64,000 nt of DNA from Bosea sp. (in: a-proteobacteria). GTDB taxonomy: Bacteria > Pseudomonadota > Alphaproteobacteria > Rhizobiales > Beijerinckiaceae. The position numbers and the translations under genes were made by a program. The stretch is from positions 3,090,698-3,154,697 of the forward strand of contig JAAVVV010000001.1 of the NCBI GenBank assembly GCA_023910605.1, given 5' to 3'. The notes below the pieces were generated by a model that did no database searches, had not been told where the DNA came from, and was given only the letters and a program-made list of their open reading frames with translations. Below, piece by piece: positions 1-9,373 of the stretch; the stretch's first letter is position 1; each line of letters opens with the position of its first letter.

Positions 1-1740
1 CACGCTCTGGTCAACGGCATCACCGAGTTCATCAACATCGACACCGAGGAAGCGCGGGCCAAATCCGAGCGGCCGCTGCACGTCATCGAGGGCCCGCTGA
101 TGGCCGGCATGAACGTGGTCGGCGATCTGTTCGGCGCCGGCAAGATGTTCCTGCCGCAGGTGGTCAAGTCCGCCCGCGTCATGAAGCAGGCCGTCGCCTG
201 CCTCATGCCCTACATGGAGGAGGAGAAGGCGAAGTCCGGCCTCTCCCAGTCCTCCGCCGCCGGCAAGGTCCTGATGGCGACGGTCAAGGGCGATGTCCAC
301 GATATCGGCAAGAACATCGTCGGCGTCGTGCTCCAGTGCAACAATTACGAGGTCATCGATCTGGGCGTGATGGTCCCGGCGGCGAAGATCCTCGAGATCG
401 CCCGCAAGGAGAAGGTCGACATCATCGGCCTGTCTGGCCTCATCACGCCCTCGCTCGACGAGATGGTGCATGTCGCGGCGGAAATGGAGCGCGAGGGCTT
501 CGACATTCCGCTGCTGATCGGCGGGGCGACCACGTCTCGCGTCCACACCGCCGTGAAGATCCACCCCTCCTATTCACGCGGGCAGGCAGTCTATGTGACC
601 GATGCCAGCCGCGCGGTGGGCGTGGTCTCGACCCTGCTCTCGAACGACAACAAGGGCGGCTATGTCGAGACCGTGCGCGCCGAATATGCCAGGGTCGCGG
701 ACGCCCATCGCCGTTCCGAGGCCGACAAGCAACGTCTCTCGCTGGCGAAGGCCCGCGCCAATGCGCAGAAGATCGACTGGGCGAGCTACACGCCGCCAAG
801 GCCAAGCTTCACCGGAACGCGCACCTTCCGCACCTACGACCTCGCCGATCTGGTGAGCTGCATCGACTGGACCCCCTTCTTCCAGACCTGGGAGCTGAAG
901 GGGCGCTATCCCGCCATCCTCTCCGACGAGAAGCAGGGCGCCGCCGCCCGCGCTCTGTGGGACGACGCCCAGGCCATGCTCAAGCGCATCGTCGACGAAC
1001 GCTGGTTCAACCCCAAGGCCGTGATCGGCTTCTGGCCGGCCAACGCCGACGGCGACGACATCCGCCTCTTCACGGGCGAGAGCCGCACGGAGGAACTGGC
1101 CACATTCCACGGGCTGCGCCAGCAGCTTTCCAAGCGCGATGGCCGCCCGAACCTGTGCCTGAGCGACTTCGTGGCGCCAGTCTCCAGCGGCATGGCGGAT
1201 TACATCGGCGGCTTCGTCGTGACAGCAGGCCCCGAGGAGGAGCGCATCGCCGAGCGCTTCGCGCGCGACAATGACGATTATCGCTCGATCATGGTGAAGG
1301 CGCTGGCCGACCGTATCGCCGAGGCCTTCGCCGAGCGCATGCACCAGCGCGTGCGCAAGGAGTTCTGGGGCTACGCCGCCGACGAGACGGTCTCCAATGA
1401 GGAGTTGATCCTGGAGCAGTATCAGGGCATCCGCCCGGCGCCGGGCTATCCCGCCCAGCCCGACCACACCGAGAAGTCCACGCTCTTCACGCTGCTGGGC
1501 GCCGAACGGCAGGTTGGCGTGAAGCTGACGGAAAGCTTCGCCATGTGGCCAGGCTCCTCGGTCTCGGGCCTGTATCTCGCCCATCCCGACGCGCATTACT
1601 TCGGCGTCGCCAAGGTGGAGCGTGATCAGGTCGAGGATTATGCCACCCGCAAGGGCATGAGCATCATCGAGGTCGAGCGCTGGCTGACGCCTATCCTCAA
1701 CTACGATCCGCTTGCCTATCGCGTGGAAGCGGCCGAGTGA
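1..1740 (+). CDS. metH: Cobalamin-dependent methionine synthase, C-terminal part (5' end outside window)
   Basis: The enzyme transfers a methyl group from 5-methyltetrahydrofolate via cobalamin to homocysteine in the cytoplasm. Only the last 579 codons are present; the frame is open from base 1. The fragment starts inside the helical cap of the B12 module. The B12-binding motif DVHDIG follows, with the cobalt-ligand His at codon 298-300. The reactivation (AdoMet-binding) domain follows from about fragment residue 250, with the family motif RPAPGY near base 1432. The homocysteine and folate modules must lie to the left. The stop overlaps the GTG of the next gene. Identification is firm. Confidence 0.97.
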   Translation, partial: HALVNGITEFINIDTEEARAKSERPLHVIEGPLMAGMNVVGDLFGAGKMFLPQVVKSARVMKQAVACLMPYMEEEKAKSGLSQSSAAGKVLMATVKGDVHDIGKNIVGVVLQCNNYEVIDLGVMVPAAKILEIARKEKVDIIGLSGLITPSLDEMVHVAAEMEREGFDIPLLIGGATTSRVHTAVKIHPSYSRGQAVYVTDASRAVGVVSTLLSNDNKGGYVETVRAEYARVADAHRRSEADKQRLSLAKARANAQKIDWASYTPPRPSFTGTRTFRTYDLADLVSCIDWTPFFQTWELKGRYPAILSDEKQGAAARALWDDAQAMLKRIVDERWFNPKAVIGFWPANADGDDIRLFTGESRTEELATFHGLRQQLSKRDGRPNLCLSDFVAPVSSGMADYIGGFVVTAGPEEERIAERFARDNDDYRSIMVKALADRIAEAFAERMHQRVRKEFWGYAADETVSNEELILEQYQGIRPAPGYPAQPDHTEKSTLFTLLGAERQVGVKLTESFAMWPGSSVSGLYLAHPDAHYFGVAKVERDQVEDYATRKGMSIIEVERWLTPILNYDPLAYRVEAAE

Positions 1741-2072
1741 AGGGCTGCATCGCGGCCGCCGTCGCGCTGGTTCTGGCCTGTTCGAGTTGGGCCGGACCTG
1801 CCCTCGCCTCCGGCCAGCCCTCAAGCTGGAGCGAGACGAAATGCGCGCGTTACACGGCTGCCTGGTCCGCGCTCATGACCCGGCGCGGCCCCTACGGCCT
1901 CGGCGCTGATTTCCTCGGCCGCCATGAAGCCTTCATCGTCTCGGGCTGCACAAGCGCGCCAGATGTATGCCCACAATCAGCTGCGGAGCTGAATGTCGCG
2001 AACATCATGGTGATCGCGGCGATGAATGCCGGCACGGCCAGCACCTTTCCGCCCTTCCGTTGCCCGCGGTGA
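1737..2072 (+). CDS. Small exported protein of unknown function
   Basis: 111 residues. The N-terminus is a clear Sec signal peptide (a Lys, then a hydrophobic run, with a predicted cut after PALA near residue 24). The mature part has three or four Cys (KCARY, SGCTS, DVCPQ, FRCPR), compatible with periplasmic disulfides. The GTG start at 1737 overlaps the metH TGA (GTGA), which argues for translational coupling and for the gene being real. I do not recognise the family, and nothing links it to methionine synthesis beyond position. Confidence 0.6.
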   Translation: MKGCIAAAVALVLACSSWAGPALASGQPSSWSETKCARYTAAWSALMTRRGPYGLGADFLGRHEAFIVSGCTSAPDVCPQSAAELNVANIMVIAAMNAGTASTFPPFRCPR

Positions 2073-2364
2073 GGTTAGGCAGGGCCTTTTCCTGGCCGTA
2101 GGCGATCAATCAGACGCCGCCGGGAGCGGACGGCCATGGTCACGGCGAGCCAAGATTCGTGAAGTGCAAGGCGCAGACAGCATCCGGCCGCCATCGCGGC
2201 CCCTGGGCCTGCCCGGTGCTCGCCCGGTGAGTTTGCCCGACAAGGGACAAGCCGTCATGTCGCGAACGGCCTGAACTGTCACGGCCCTGGTGCTTGCGCC
2301 AGGAGAAAGCACAGGTGAAGTCGAGGACCGTCCTGCAGGCCTGAACGGTCGCCACGGATGAGGC

Positions 2365-2547
2365 TCACGCCGCCTTGCGGACCTTCTCGACATCCGAGAG
2401 ATGCGAAACCATCAGGCTGACGATCAACCGCGCCTCTTCCGGCAACGCCGAAATCTTCCAGATCAGGTCCACGAGCTGCTTATCCTCGGCGAGATAGGCC
2501 AGCTGCGCGGTGCGGTTGCTAATGCTGTCTGAGGCCATGTGTTTCAT
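2365..2547 (-). CDS. Hypothetical 60-residue protein
   Basis: The peptide starts MKHMASDSIS and ends VEKVRKAA. It reads like a small amphipathic helical protein with alternating acidic and hydrophobic residues. An AAGGA ribosome binding site lies about nine bases upstream of the ATG, which favours this start. No family is recognised and no membrane segment is visible. It is isolated, with about 290 bases of apparent non-coding DNA on one side and about 370 on the other. Confidence 0.45.
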   Translation of the reverse strand: MKHMASDSISNRTAQLAYLAEDKQLVDLIWKISALPEEARLIVSLMVSHLSDVEKVRKAA

Positions 2548-2921
2548 GACGCTTGAATCCTTGTTCCCAAAAATGGTGGAGCGCCCGGCGGACGCTTACG
2601 CCTGCACACACACTGGAACTCGACAGAACCGCCGGTCGGTCAGTCCGAATCACCCGGCTATAATTACAACTATCACGAGCAATTCGTCCCGCAACCCCCC
2701 TATTTTTGCTGGCTCGAAAAACGCGCAAAGATGGCGTAAGTTTGGTTAAATCAGTGATCGCCTGCAACTCATTCGGACTTTATCGCCGTCCATATGGGCG
2801 AATTTGGCGTATATCGTGCTATTTTTTGGCCGTCATAGGCTAGGCCATCAAGATTGCGGCAGCTCTATGATTCAGGTCACAGCTGCGATTTGCAAGCTGC
2901 ATATACAACCTGTGACTGCAT
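2548..2921. other. AT-richer intergenic region between the 60-residue gene and the luxR-type gene
   Basis: About 370 bases visibly richer in A and T than the neighbours, with no convincing coding frame. The right end holds inverted repeats: GTCACAG at 2876-2882 against CTGTGAC at 2910-2916, and GCAGCT near 2860 against AGCTGC at 2881 and 2895. The lux-box-like palindrome described separately begins here. It may carry the promoter of the small leftward gene and the 3' end of the luxR-type transcript. Confidence 0.5.
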
Positions 2922-2927
2922 TCAGGT
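2908..2927. promoter_or_regulatory. lux-box-like 20-bp inverted repeat
   Basis: ACCTG at 2908-2912 and CAGGT at 2923-2927 are separated by exactly ten bases, which is the arm sequence and spacing of the classical lux box bound by LuxR-family dimers. The centre is not palindromic. The site overlaps the stop codon (2922-2924) of the luxR-type gene. A third half site, ACCTG, lies at 2935-2939 inside the gene. Function is inferred from the match and from proximity. Confidence 0.35.
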
Positions 2928-3695
2928 GAGGTCGACCTGATTGGTGAGGAACGCGCGCAGCAGCGCTTCGGTCCGGTTCGATGCCTTCAGCTTAGCCACT
3001 GCGGAGGCGATATAGTCGTTTACGGTGTGCTCGCTGATGGCCATGATCAGCGCGATGTCCTTGCTGGACTTGCCGAAGGCGATCCAGCCAAAGACCTGGC
3101 GCTCACGCGGCGAAAGCTCCCCATCGCTCTGGAACACGCCACCGGGCATGGACAAGGTCTTGTCGAGGCTGTTGAGGCGGTTGAAGCAGACGCACAGATG
3201 CTGCGCCAAAAGCTGCAGGATCAGCAGGGTGCGCTCGCCGACCGCGAATCCGTCGCCGCTGAGGTAAAGAACGCAGCGCCCCTGGAAGGCCTCAGCAAGC
3301 GGAATGCAGACGCCCCCGCTCACAAAATTCTGCTTCCGGAAATCGCGCAATTCGACCTGGACAGGGTCGTCAGTGCGGTAGATCGACAGGTCCCAGACGA
3401 AGGGTTCGAGCGCGGTGCGCGAACGGATGATGACAGGATCCGAATTGAAAAGGCGCTCCTGTTCGAAGCTGGACTGCATCGCAGCGCTCCAGGTCGAGAG
3501 CATCCGGGCATGCAGATAAAGGCTCTTGACCCGGCGCACGACAGCCAGGGTGAAGCCCTTAAAGCCGAAACCCGCGAGAAATGTCGCCAGGCAATCGCGC
3601 AGGTCGTCGGCGGTTGCCTGCCGCGCCATCAGGGCCGTGCAGCCCAGCAGGTCGTCAGCGCTGATCGTCGGGTATGGGCGTGAGCGCTTGTTCAT
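2922..3695 (-). CDS. LuxR-family transcriptional regulator with autoinducer-binding domain (solo)
   Basis: 257 residues: an N-terminal autoinducer-binding domain (about 25-170) and a C-terminal LuxR-type helix-turn-helix (about 190-250, LSPRERQVFGW through HTVNDYIASAVAKL). Aligned by eye without gaps to TraR, the pocket positions read W57 to Met, Y61 to Phe, D70 kept (SDPV), P71 kept and W85 kept (PFVW). A Met at position 57 is known from plant-associated LuxR solos that answer ligands other than classical acyl-homoserine lactones. No luxI-type synthase is in the window. Start ATG at 3695; the 290-base region upstream holds its promoter. Confidence 0.88.
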   Translation of the reverse strand: MNKRSRPYPTISADDLLGCTALMARQATADDLRDCLATFLAGFGFKGFTLAVVRRVKSLYLHARMLSTWSAAMQSSFEQERLFNSDPVIIRSRTALEPFVWDLSIYRTDDPVQVELRDFRKQNFVSGGVCIPLAEAFQGRCVLYLSGDGFAVGERTLLILQLLAQHLCVCFNRLNSLDKTLSMPGGVFQSDGELSPRERQVFGWIAFGKSSKDIALIMAISEHTVNDYIASAVAKLKASNRTEALLRAFLTNQVDLT

Positions 3696-3982
3696 GGTTC
3701 AAGACTGCGTCTCTTACGGGAATGCGACTAGGGCGAAAATCGATTTTTTGATAACTTTATCTTAAACCAATTCCATAATGGCATAGACACTCGTATAATC
3801 ATCCAGCTTTCAGGCTCAAGGCGCAACGCTCCTCCGCAGAAAATAGTACGAAGAGGACAGGCTGGCGCTGACGCCGGACTTTGAGGTGCCGGCGTCCTAG
3901 AGTTATGTCGCGCCAGTAAAGCGTCAAGTCCCAGGAGGTCTGCCACGCCGCGCGTCGGCAGGGCATCCGACCGGGGGACGGA

Positions 3983-5215
3983 TCATTCCCGCCGGAGCGC
4001 CTCGATCGGGTCAAGGCGGGCCGCGCGGCGCGCTGGGTAGTAGCCGAAGAACACGCCGACCAGCCCCGACACGCCCACAGCGATCAGAATGGATTCCGGC
4101 GCCACCAGCATGGGCCACCCAGCCGTGCTGGCGATCGTCATCGCGATGCCGAGCCCGAGCGCCACGCCGACCGCCCCGCCCAGCGCGGCCAACGTGGTCG
4201 CCTCAATGAGGAACTGCGCCAGCACGTCGCGCGGGCGAGCCCCCACGGCGAGCCTGAGGCCAATTTCGCGCGTGCGCTCGGTTACGGACACGAGCATGAT
4301 GTTCATGATGCCGATGCCGCCGACCAGCAGCGACACCGCAGCCACCGCCGCCAGCAGGAAGGACAAGGTGCGGGCGCTCGCGGTTGCCGTATTGGCGATC
4401 TCGGTCAGGTTGCGCACCGTGAAGTCATCCTCGGCCTCCTCGGGCAGCCTGTGACGCTGGCGCAGCAGGGCCCTGATCTCCTCGATGCCGTTCGTCATGG
4501 CGCTTTCTTGCGAGAACTTGACGAAGATCGAGGCGACCGAGCGGTCGCGCGCATAGTTGCGCCCCATGATCCGCCGTCGTCCCGTTTCGAGCGGCACGAA
4601 GATCACGTCATCCTGATCCTGCCCGAAGGCCGACTGGCCCTTGGGCGCGGCCACTCCGATGATCCGGAACGGCGTGTTGCGCACGCGCACCACCTGGTCG
4701 ATCGGATCATCCGTTCCGAACAGGGTGGCCGCCACCGTCTGGCCGATGATGGCGACGATCTCGCCGCGACGCAGCTCTTCGGGGTCGAACAGGCGCCCCG
4801 ACGGCACGTCCCACTCCCGCGCTGCGAAGAAGTCATTGTCCACGGCCTGGATGCCGGTGGACCAGTTGGCGCCCTGGAAGATCGCCTGCGCCTGCGCCCG
4901 GATGAAGGGCGCGGCGGCCTCGACGCCATCGATCTCCCGCTTGATCGCCCGCGCATCGTCATCCGTCAGGCTCGACGAGGCGCCGGCGCCCAGCCGCACC
5001 CCGCCCATCTGCACGTTGCCGGCCGAGATGACCGCGAGGTTCGCGCCAAGGCTCCTGATCTGGTCATTGACCCGCGCCCGTGCCCCCGATCCGATCGCCA
5101 CCATGGCGATGACGGCCGCGACGCCGATGATGATGCCGAGCATGGTGAGGATGCTGCGCAGCGCATTGGCCAGAATGGCCTGGAAGGCGGATCGCAGCGC
5201 TTCGGTCAGGCTCAT
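3983..5215 (-). CDS. MacB/FtsX-family ABC transporter permease
   Basis: 410 residues. One N-terminal membrane helix (about 20-42) is followed by a large periplasmic domain (MacB_PCD type) and three C-terminal helices with the family signature VTERTREIGLRLAVGAR. It ends ARLDPIEALRRE, typical of the MacB/LolC/FtsX superfamily. It lacks the fused ATPase of Escherichia coli MacB; the ATPase is the next gene upstream, sharing four bases (ATGA). With the adaptor gene it forms one leftward operon. The substrate is unknown; macrolide, peptide or virulence-factor export are family precedents only. Confidence 0.92.
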   Translation of the reverse strand: MSLTEALRSAFQAILANALRSILTMLGIIIGVAAVIAMVAIGSGARARVNDQIRSLGANLAVISAGNVQMGGVRLGAGASSSLTDDDARAIKREIDGVEAAAPFIRAQAQAIFQGANWSTGIQAVDNDFFAAREWDVPSGRLFDPEELRRGEIVAIIGQTVAATLFGTDDPIDQVVRVRNTPFRIIGVAAPKGQSAFGQDQDDVIFVPLETGRRRIMGRNYARDRSVASIFVKFSQESAMTNGIEEIRALLRQRHRLPEEAEDDFTVRNLTEIANTATASARTLSFLLAAVAAVSLLVGGIGIMNIMLVSVTERTREIGLRLAVGARPRDVLAQFLIEATTLAALGGAVGVALGLGIAMTIASTAGWPMLVAPESILIAVGVSGLVGVFFGYYPARRAARLDPIEALRRE

Positions 5216-5958
5216 GAGGCCGCCCCCGCCATCACCCCAGGCGAGAGCTGCGCCAGCGCCGCCGCAGCCGAGGCCGGCTCCTGCCGCTCATCGGCGATCA
5301 CGCTGCCATCGCGGAAGCGCACCACGCGCCGTGCATGGCGCGCGACCTCCGGATCATGCGTCACAAGGATCACGGTCACGCCTTCCGCATTGAGCGCCTG
5401 GAAGAGCGCGAGAATGTCGAGCGCGGTGCGCGAATCCAGCGCGCCGGTGGGTTCGTCCGCGAGGATGAGCCGGGGATCATTCACGAGAGCGCGCGCAATG
5501 GCGACGCGCTGCTGCTGCCCGCCCGAAAGCTGCATGGGCCTGTGCCCCGCGCGATCCGCAAGCCCGACGCGCGCCAGCGCTTCGAGCGCACGCGCGCGCC
5601 GAGCCCGGCCGCCCAGCCCCGCATAAAGCATGGGCAGTTCCGCATTGGTGGCGGCATCGGCCCGCGCCAGCAGATTGAACTGCTGGAATACGAAGCCGAT
5701 CTTGCGGTTGCGCAGCCCGGCAAGCGCATCCGCGTCGAGCCCGCCGACATCCACGCCGTCAAGCCGGTAGCTCCCGCCGGTGGGCCGGTCGAGGCAGCCG
5801 ATCAGGTTCATCAGGGTCGATTTTCCGGAGCCGGACGGGCCCATCACGGCCACCATCTCGCCTGCCTCGATATCGAGATCGATGCCGGCGAGCGCCACCA
5901 CCTGCCCGGCATCCAGATGATAGACCCTGGAGAGCCCCCTCGCCTCGATAAGGGCCAT
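5212..5958 (-). CDS. MacB/LolD-type ABC transporter ATP-binding protein
   Basis: 248 residues. Walker A GPSGSGKST at 40-48, a Q-loop FQQFNLLARADA, the signature LSGGQQQRVAIARAL, Walker B LILADEPTGALDS and an H-loop VTHDPEVARHA are all intact, so it should be an active ATPase. It belongs to the mechanotransmission (MacB/LolD) group, which pairs with FtsX-like permeases. It overlaps the permease by four bases and lies eight bases from the adaptor, so the three are co-translated. Confidence 0.93.
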   Translation of the reverse strand: MALIEARGLSRVYHLDAGQVVALAGIDLDIEAGEMVAVMGPSGSGKSTLMNLIGCLDRPTGGSYRLDGVDVGGLDADALAGLRNRKIGFVFQQFNLLARADAATNAELPMLYAGLGGRARRARALEALARVGLADRAGHRPMQLSGGQQQRVAIARALVNDPRLILADEPTGALDSRTALDILALFQALNAEGVTVILVTHDPEVARHARRVVRFRDGSVIADERQEPASAAAALAQLSPGVMAGAAS

Positions 5959-5966
5959 GGCCAGCC

Positions 5967-7661
5967 TCAGAACAGGCGCGGCGCGCGCGGCCGCACGGCA
6001 GGCTGCGCAGGCCGGAGCGGCCCGCCGCCGGTGATGACGCTGGCGCCGGCCGCGACATCGCTGCCGACGATCTCCGTCACGGCGCCGTCGCTCACGCCAA
6101 GGCGCACCTCGATGGCTTTGGGCTGGCCGTCAGGGCCCAGCACATGCAGGCGGCCCGGCGTCGTCTCGCGGTCGCGGCGCTGGCGCCCCTGAGCGGTCTG
6201 CGCCTGAACCATGGCCTCGAAGCGGGCCCGCCTCTCAGGGTCCAGCAATTCCGCAATCGCGCGGCCATTGTCGCGCCGCACCATCTGCGCGTTGCGCCGG
6301 ATCTCCTCGGGGCTTGCGCCCTGCCGCTCGGCGCGCAAGCGCTCGCGTCCAGCGTCCAGCAGCGCGTCGATGGCCGCCAGTTGCTCGGGCGTCGGCCGAA
6401 CATCCGCGACCAGCCGCTCGCGCCAGACCTGTATGGCCCGCGCCCCGCCCGGTCCCCCGCCACCCGCAGGGCCGGCGGCGAAGGGATTGGCATCCTCCGC
6501 CGGCGCCGCGCCATTGCCTGAGCCGGTCGTCGCCGCGGTCACCGGGCGGAAGCGCAGAGCGGCATTGGGGGCACGCAGCGCGTCGCGGCGCTCATCGGTG
6601 ATGATCTGGAGGTTGGCCGTCATGCCCGGCATCAGCGCAAGGTCATCGTTCCGCACCGATATGACGCCGGTGTAGGTGACGACGTTCTGCACGGTCTGCG
6701 CCGCAAGCCGCACCAGCCGGACGGAGCCCTCGAAGGTGCGGTTGGGATAGGCATTGACGCTGAAGCTGACCTTCTGGCCGGGCTTGATGCGGCCCACATC
6801 GGCCTCGTCGATATTGGCGTAGATCTCGATGCGGCGCAGGTCCTGCGCGATGGTGAAGAGCGTGGGCGCCGAGAGCGAAGCCGCCACTGTCTGCCCCAGC
6901 TCGATCTGCCGCTGCACCACCACCCCGTCCACAGGGGACCGGATCTCTGTGTTGGCCAGATCGATGGAGATGTCCTTCAGGCGCGACTGGCGCTGCAGCA
7001 GCACCGCGCGCGACGCTTCCACCTGCGCCATGGCCAGCGCGATGTCGGCGTCGAACGCCATGATCTCGGCGCGGGCCGAGCCAGCCTGCGCATCCACCGA
7101 CGCCAGCTGCGCGGTCTGGACATCGACCTGCGTGCGCACCGCCTCGAGCGCGGAGCGCGAGCCGGAACCGGACCGGGTGAGGTCACTCTGGCGTTCCAGC
7201 TGGCGTCTGTTCTCTGCCAGCGTGGCCACCACCCGTTCGCGCTGGGCGGCTATGTCGCGCAGGGTCGAGTCGGCCCTCAGACGCGTGGCCCTGGCGCGTT
7301 CGAGCTGTGCGGTCTTGACGCCGACATCGGCCTCAGCGCCCGCCACCTCCGCAGCCGCCGCGTCGCGCCGCGAGCGGATCTGTTCGGAGAACAGCCGGGC
7401 CACCACCTGCCCCGCCTTCACCTCGCTGTTGAAGTCGGCGAGGATGTCGACGATCAGCCCCGAGAGCTGCGATCCGACGAGCACGGTCGAGACAGGCGTC
7501 AGCGTGCCCGTGGCCCGCACCGAGGCGATGATCGCCCCCCGGTCGAGGCTGGCCAGACGATAGGCCGGGTCCTGGCTTTGTCCGCGCGACACCGACAGCA
7601 CATAGCCGCCAGCAAGCATCACGCCTCCAAGGACCAGCGCGGGCCAGAGCCACCGTTTCAA
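5967..7661 (-). CDS. MacA-like periplasmic adaptor (HlyD/RND adaptor family) with a long insertion
   Basis: 564 residues against about 370-400 for usual MacA proteins. An N-terminal membrane anchor (5-25), a lipoyl half (about 55-90), a long coiled-coil hairpin (95-235), the second lipoyl half with RSPVDGVV (241-248) and a beta-barrel (270-365) are recognisable. The adaptor fold is then interrupted at about 373-500 by a Gly/Pro/Ala linker and a helical stretch containing PTPEQLAAI and LDPERRARF, resembling the LTxxQ helices of Spy/CpxP. The membrane-proximal domain resumes at about 502. It should link the permease to an outer-membrane TolC-like channel, which is not in the window. First gene of the operon. 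Confidence 0.9.
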   Translation of the reverse strand: MKRWLWPALVLGGVMLAGGYVLSVSRGQSQDPAYRLASLDRGAIIASVRATGTLTPVSTVLVGSQLSGLIVDILADFNSEVKAGQVVARLFSEQIRSRRDAAAAEVAGAEADVGVKTAQLERARATRLRADSTLRDIAAQRERVVATLAENRRQLERQSDLTRSGSGSRSALEAVRTQVDVQTAQLASVDAQAGSARAEIMAFDADIALAMAQVEASRAVLLQRQSRLKDISIDLANTEIRSPVDGVVVQRQIELGQTVAASLSAPTLFTIAQDLRRIEIYANIDEADVGRIKPGQKVSFSVNAYPNRTFEGSVRLVRLAAQTVQNVVTYTGVISVRNDDLALMPGMTANLQIITDERRDALRAPNAALRFRPVTAATTGSGNGAAPAEDANPFAAGPAGGGGPGGARAIQVWRERLVADVRPTPEQLAAIDALLDAGRERLRAERQGASPEEIRRNAQMVRRDNGRAIAELLDPERRARFEAMVQAQTAQGRQRRDRETTPGRLHVLGPDGQPKAIEVRLGVSDGAVTEIVGSDVAAGASVITGGGPLRPAQPAVRPRAPRLF

Positions 7662-7762
7662 GCCGAAACCCTCATCAGATGCGGGCCGTCACCAATACTG
7701 CCTCGTGTGGTCTATCACGGAAAAAGGCCGCCGCCTCATGACAAATCAGCAATGTCGAACCC

Positions 7763-8554
7763 TCACGCCACCTGCGAGGCGGCGCCTGATGCCGCGATCA
7801 GGTCACGCAAGGTGGTGATGGTCGAGGCATCGGCGACGCCATCCACGCGCGCGGGCCGCCAGTGCCGCTGGAAAGCCTCCACCACGGCTTGCGTGCGCTC
7901 GCAGAACACGCCGTTCACCGGCGCGCCATAGCCCAGCATCACGAACATCGCCTGCAGCGCCTCGATGGGAGGGCCGCTCTCGCCGCGTTGGAAGAACCGG
8001 CCGCTGCGGATCGGCGCGGGCTCTATCCATAGGCCGACGCCGCCCTCCGCCAGGCGCCGCCAGGGGAAGAGTTCGCCCGGGTCGATCTTGCGGCCGGGCG
8101 CGACATCCGAATGCGCCAGCACCCGATCGGGCCGGATCGACCAGCGCTCGCAGATGTCGCGGCACAGTTCCAGAACGGCCGAGATCTGCCCAACCGGATA
8201 GGGCGGCAGCCCTCCGGGATGGCCCGGATTGGCGATCTCGATGCCGATCGAGCAGGAGTTGATGTCTGCATCGCCCTGCCAGTGGGACACGCCGGCATGC
8301 CATGCACGACGTGCCTCCGGCACAAGCTGGAGGACATGCCCGTTCTCGAACACGAAGTAATGCGAGGACACGTTTGAAACGGGATTGCACAGCCATTGCA
8401 GCGCCTGGCCGGCATCGGCCATGCCGGTGTAGTGCAGGATCAGCATGTCGGGGCGGCGGCCCTCCGTGCCGTCAGCATGCCGCCGCGGGCCATGATTGGG
8501 CGAGGCGAATACCTTTGCCGCCCCGGCGCTGTCCGGTTGCAGGCGCTCGTTCAT
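7763..8554 (-). CDS. AmpD-type N-acetylmuramoyl-L-alanine amidase
   Basis: 263 residues with an Amidase_2 zinc domain (about 15-175) and a C-terminal peptidoglycan-binding domain (about 195-255, PIEALQAMFVMLGY). Zinc ligands expected for the family are visible as LHYTGM (His41) and AHSDVAPGRKIDPG (His and Asp). It would cleave the amide between MurNAc and the stem peptide. No signal peptide is seen, so a cytoplasmic recycling role like AmpD is likely. Downstream of the TerB/DnaJ gene on the same strand with 25 bases between. Confidence 0.92.
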   Translation of the reverse strand: MNERLQPDSAGAAKVFASPNHGPRRHADGTEGRRPDMLILHYTGMADAGQALQWLCNPVSNVSSHYFVFENGHVLQLVPEARRAWHAGVSHWQGDADINSCSIGIEIANPGHPGGLPPYPVGQISAVLELCRDICERWSIRPDRVLAHSDVAPGRKIDPGELFPWRRLAEGGVGLWIEPAPIRSGRFFQRGESGPPIEALQAMFVMLGYGAPVNGVFCERTQAVVEAFQRHWRPARVDGVADASTITTLRDLIAASGAASQVA

Positions 8555-8579
8555 CGGGCGCGGCCTTCCGGTTCGCGGT

Positions 8580-9329
8580 TCATGACGATATCGCGGCCTT
8601 GGGCTTCTTTGCGCCGCGCTCGCGGCCGATCCGCTCCCAAGCGCCGTTCAGCGCGGCCAGCCGTTCATTGGCGATCGTCACGGCTTCGGGCGGCAGGCCT
8701 CTGGCCAGCGCACGGTCCGGATGATGCGCGGTGACAAGCTTGAGCCAGGCGCTGCGGATCTCCTCGGTCGTCATGTCGCGGGAGACGCCGAGCACGCGAT
8801 AAGGATCGTCGGCGCGGCGGACATGGCGGGCCTCGATCTGGGCGAAGCGGGCCTCGTCGAGCCCGAAGATCGACGCCACCGCCGCCAGATAATCATGTTC
8901 GGCCTCATGCAGCACGCCATCGGCCGCAGCGACATGGAACAGGCCATCGAGGACATCCTCGAGAAGCGCTGGCTCTTCGGCGAAAAGGGCGCCGAGCTGG
9001 GCGGCATAGGCCTCGAACCCGGCCGTGCTCGCCTTTGCGATGTCGAAGAGCGCCTGGATGCGCGGCATGTCGGCATCCGGCGCATCCACGATCTGGCGAA
9101 AGGCGCTCACCTCGTCGCGGGTGACCACGCCATCGGACCGCGCCATCTTGGCTGACAGCGCGATCATGCCGGTGGAGAACAGGGTAGCGCGGTCCGGAGC
9201 GCCGAACGGTGCGCCCTCGCGGTCCACCAGCACATGGCCGGCGAACAGCCCGATCAGCGCGCCGAGCGGCCCGCCAATCGCCAGGCCGACGCCCGCGCCG
9301 CCAAGCTTGCCCCACATGGAGCTCCACAT
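8580..9329 (-). CDS. TerB-like/DnaJ-domain membrane-associated protein (DjlA-like)
   Basis: 249 residues from the ATG at 9329. A short glycine-rich hydrophobic segment near the N-terminus (about 8-34) is followed by a TerB-like acidic helical domain and a C-terminal J domain (from DPYRVLGVSRD) containing the HPD tripeptide (AHHPDRA) that stimulates Hsp70. This is the DjlA-like architecture and suggests a DnaK co-chaperone at the inner membrane. An in-frame TTG at 9377 overlaps the end of the lipoprotein gene and would add 16 residues. I chose the ATG because CAGGG stands just upstream; the choice is not certain. Confidence 0.85.
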   Translation of the reverse strand: MWSSMWGKLGGAGVGLAIGGPLGALIGLFAGHVLVDREGAPFGAPDRATLFSTGMIALSAKMARSDGVVTRDEVSAFRQIVDAPDADMPRIQALFDIAKASTAGFEAYAAQLGALFAEEPALLEDVLDGLFHVAAADGVLHEAEHDYLAAVASIFGLDEARFAQIEARHVRRADDPYRVLGVSRDMTTEEIRSAWLKLVTAHHPDRALARGLPPEAVTIANERLAALNGAWERIGRERGAKKPKAAISS

Positions 9330-9373
9330 GGAACCCTGCCCTGGCTGGCGCGGCGTCGGCCGCGCGTCATCGG

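Noticed and set aside
3728..4014. Two leftward frames of about 70 codons between luxR and the permease gene
   Set aside because: They overlap each other, lack ribosome binding sites and lie in the AT-richer promoter region of luxR.
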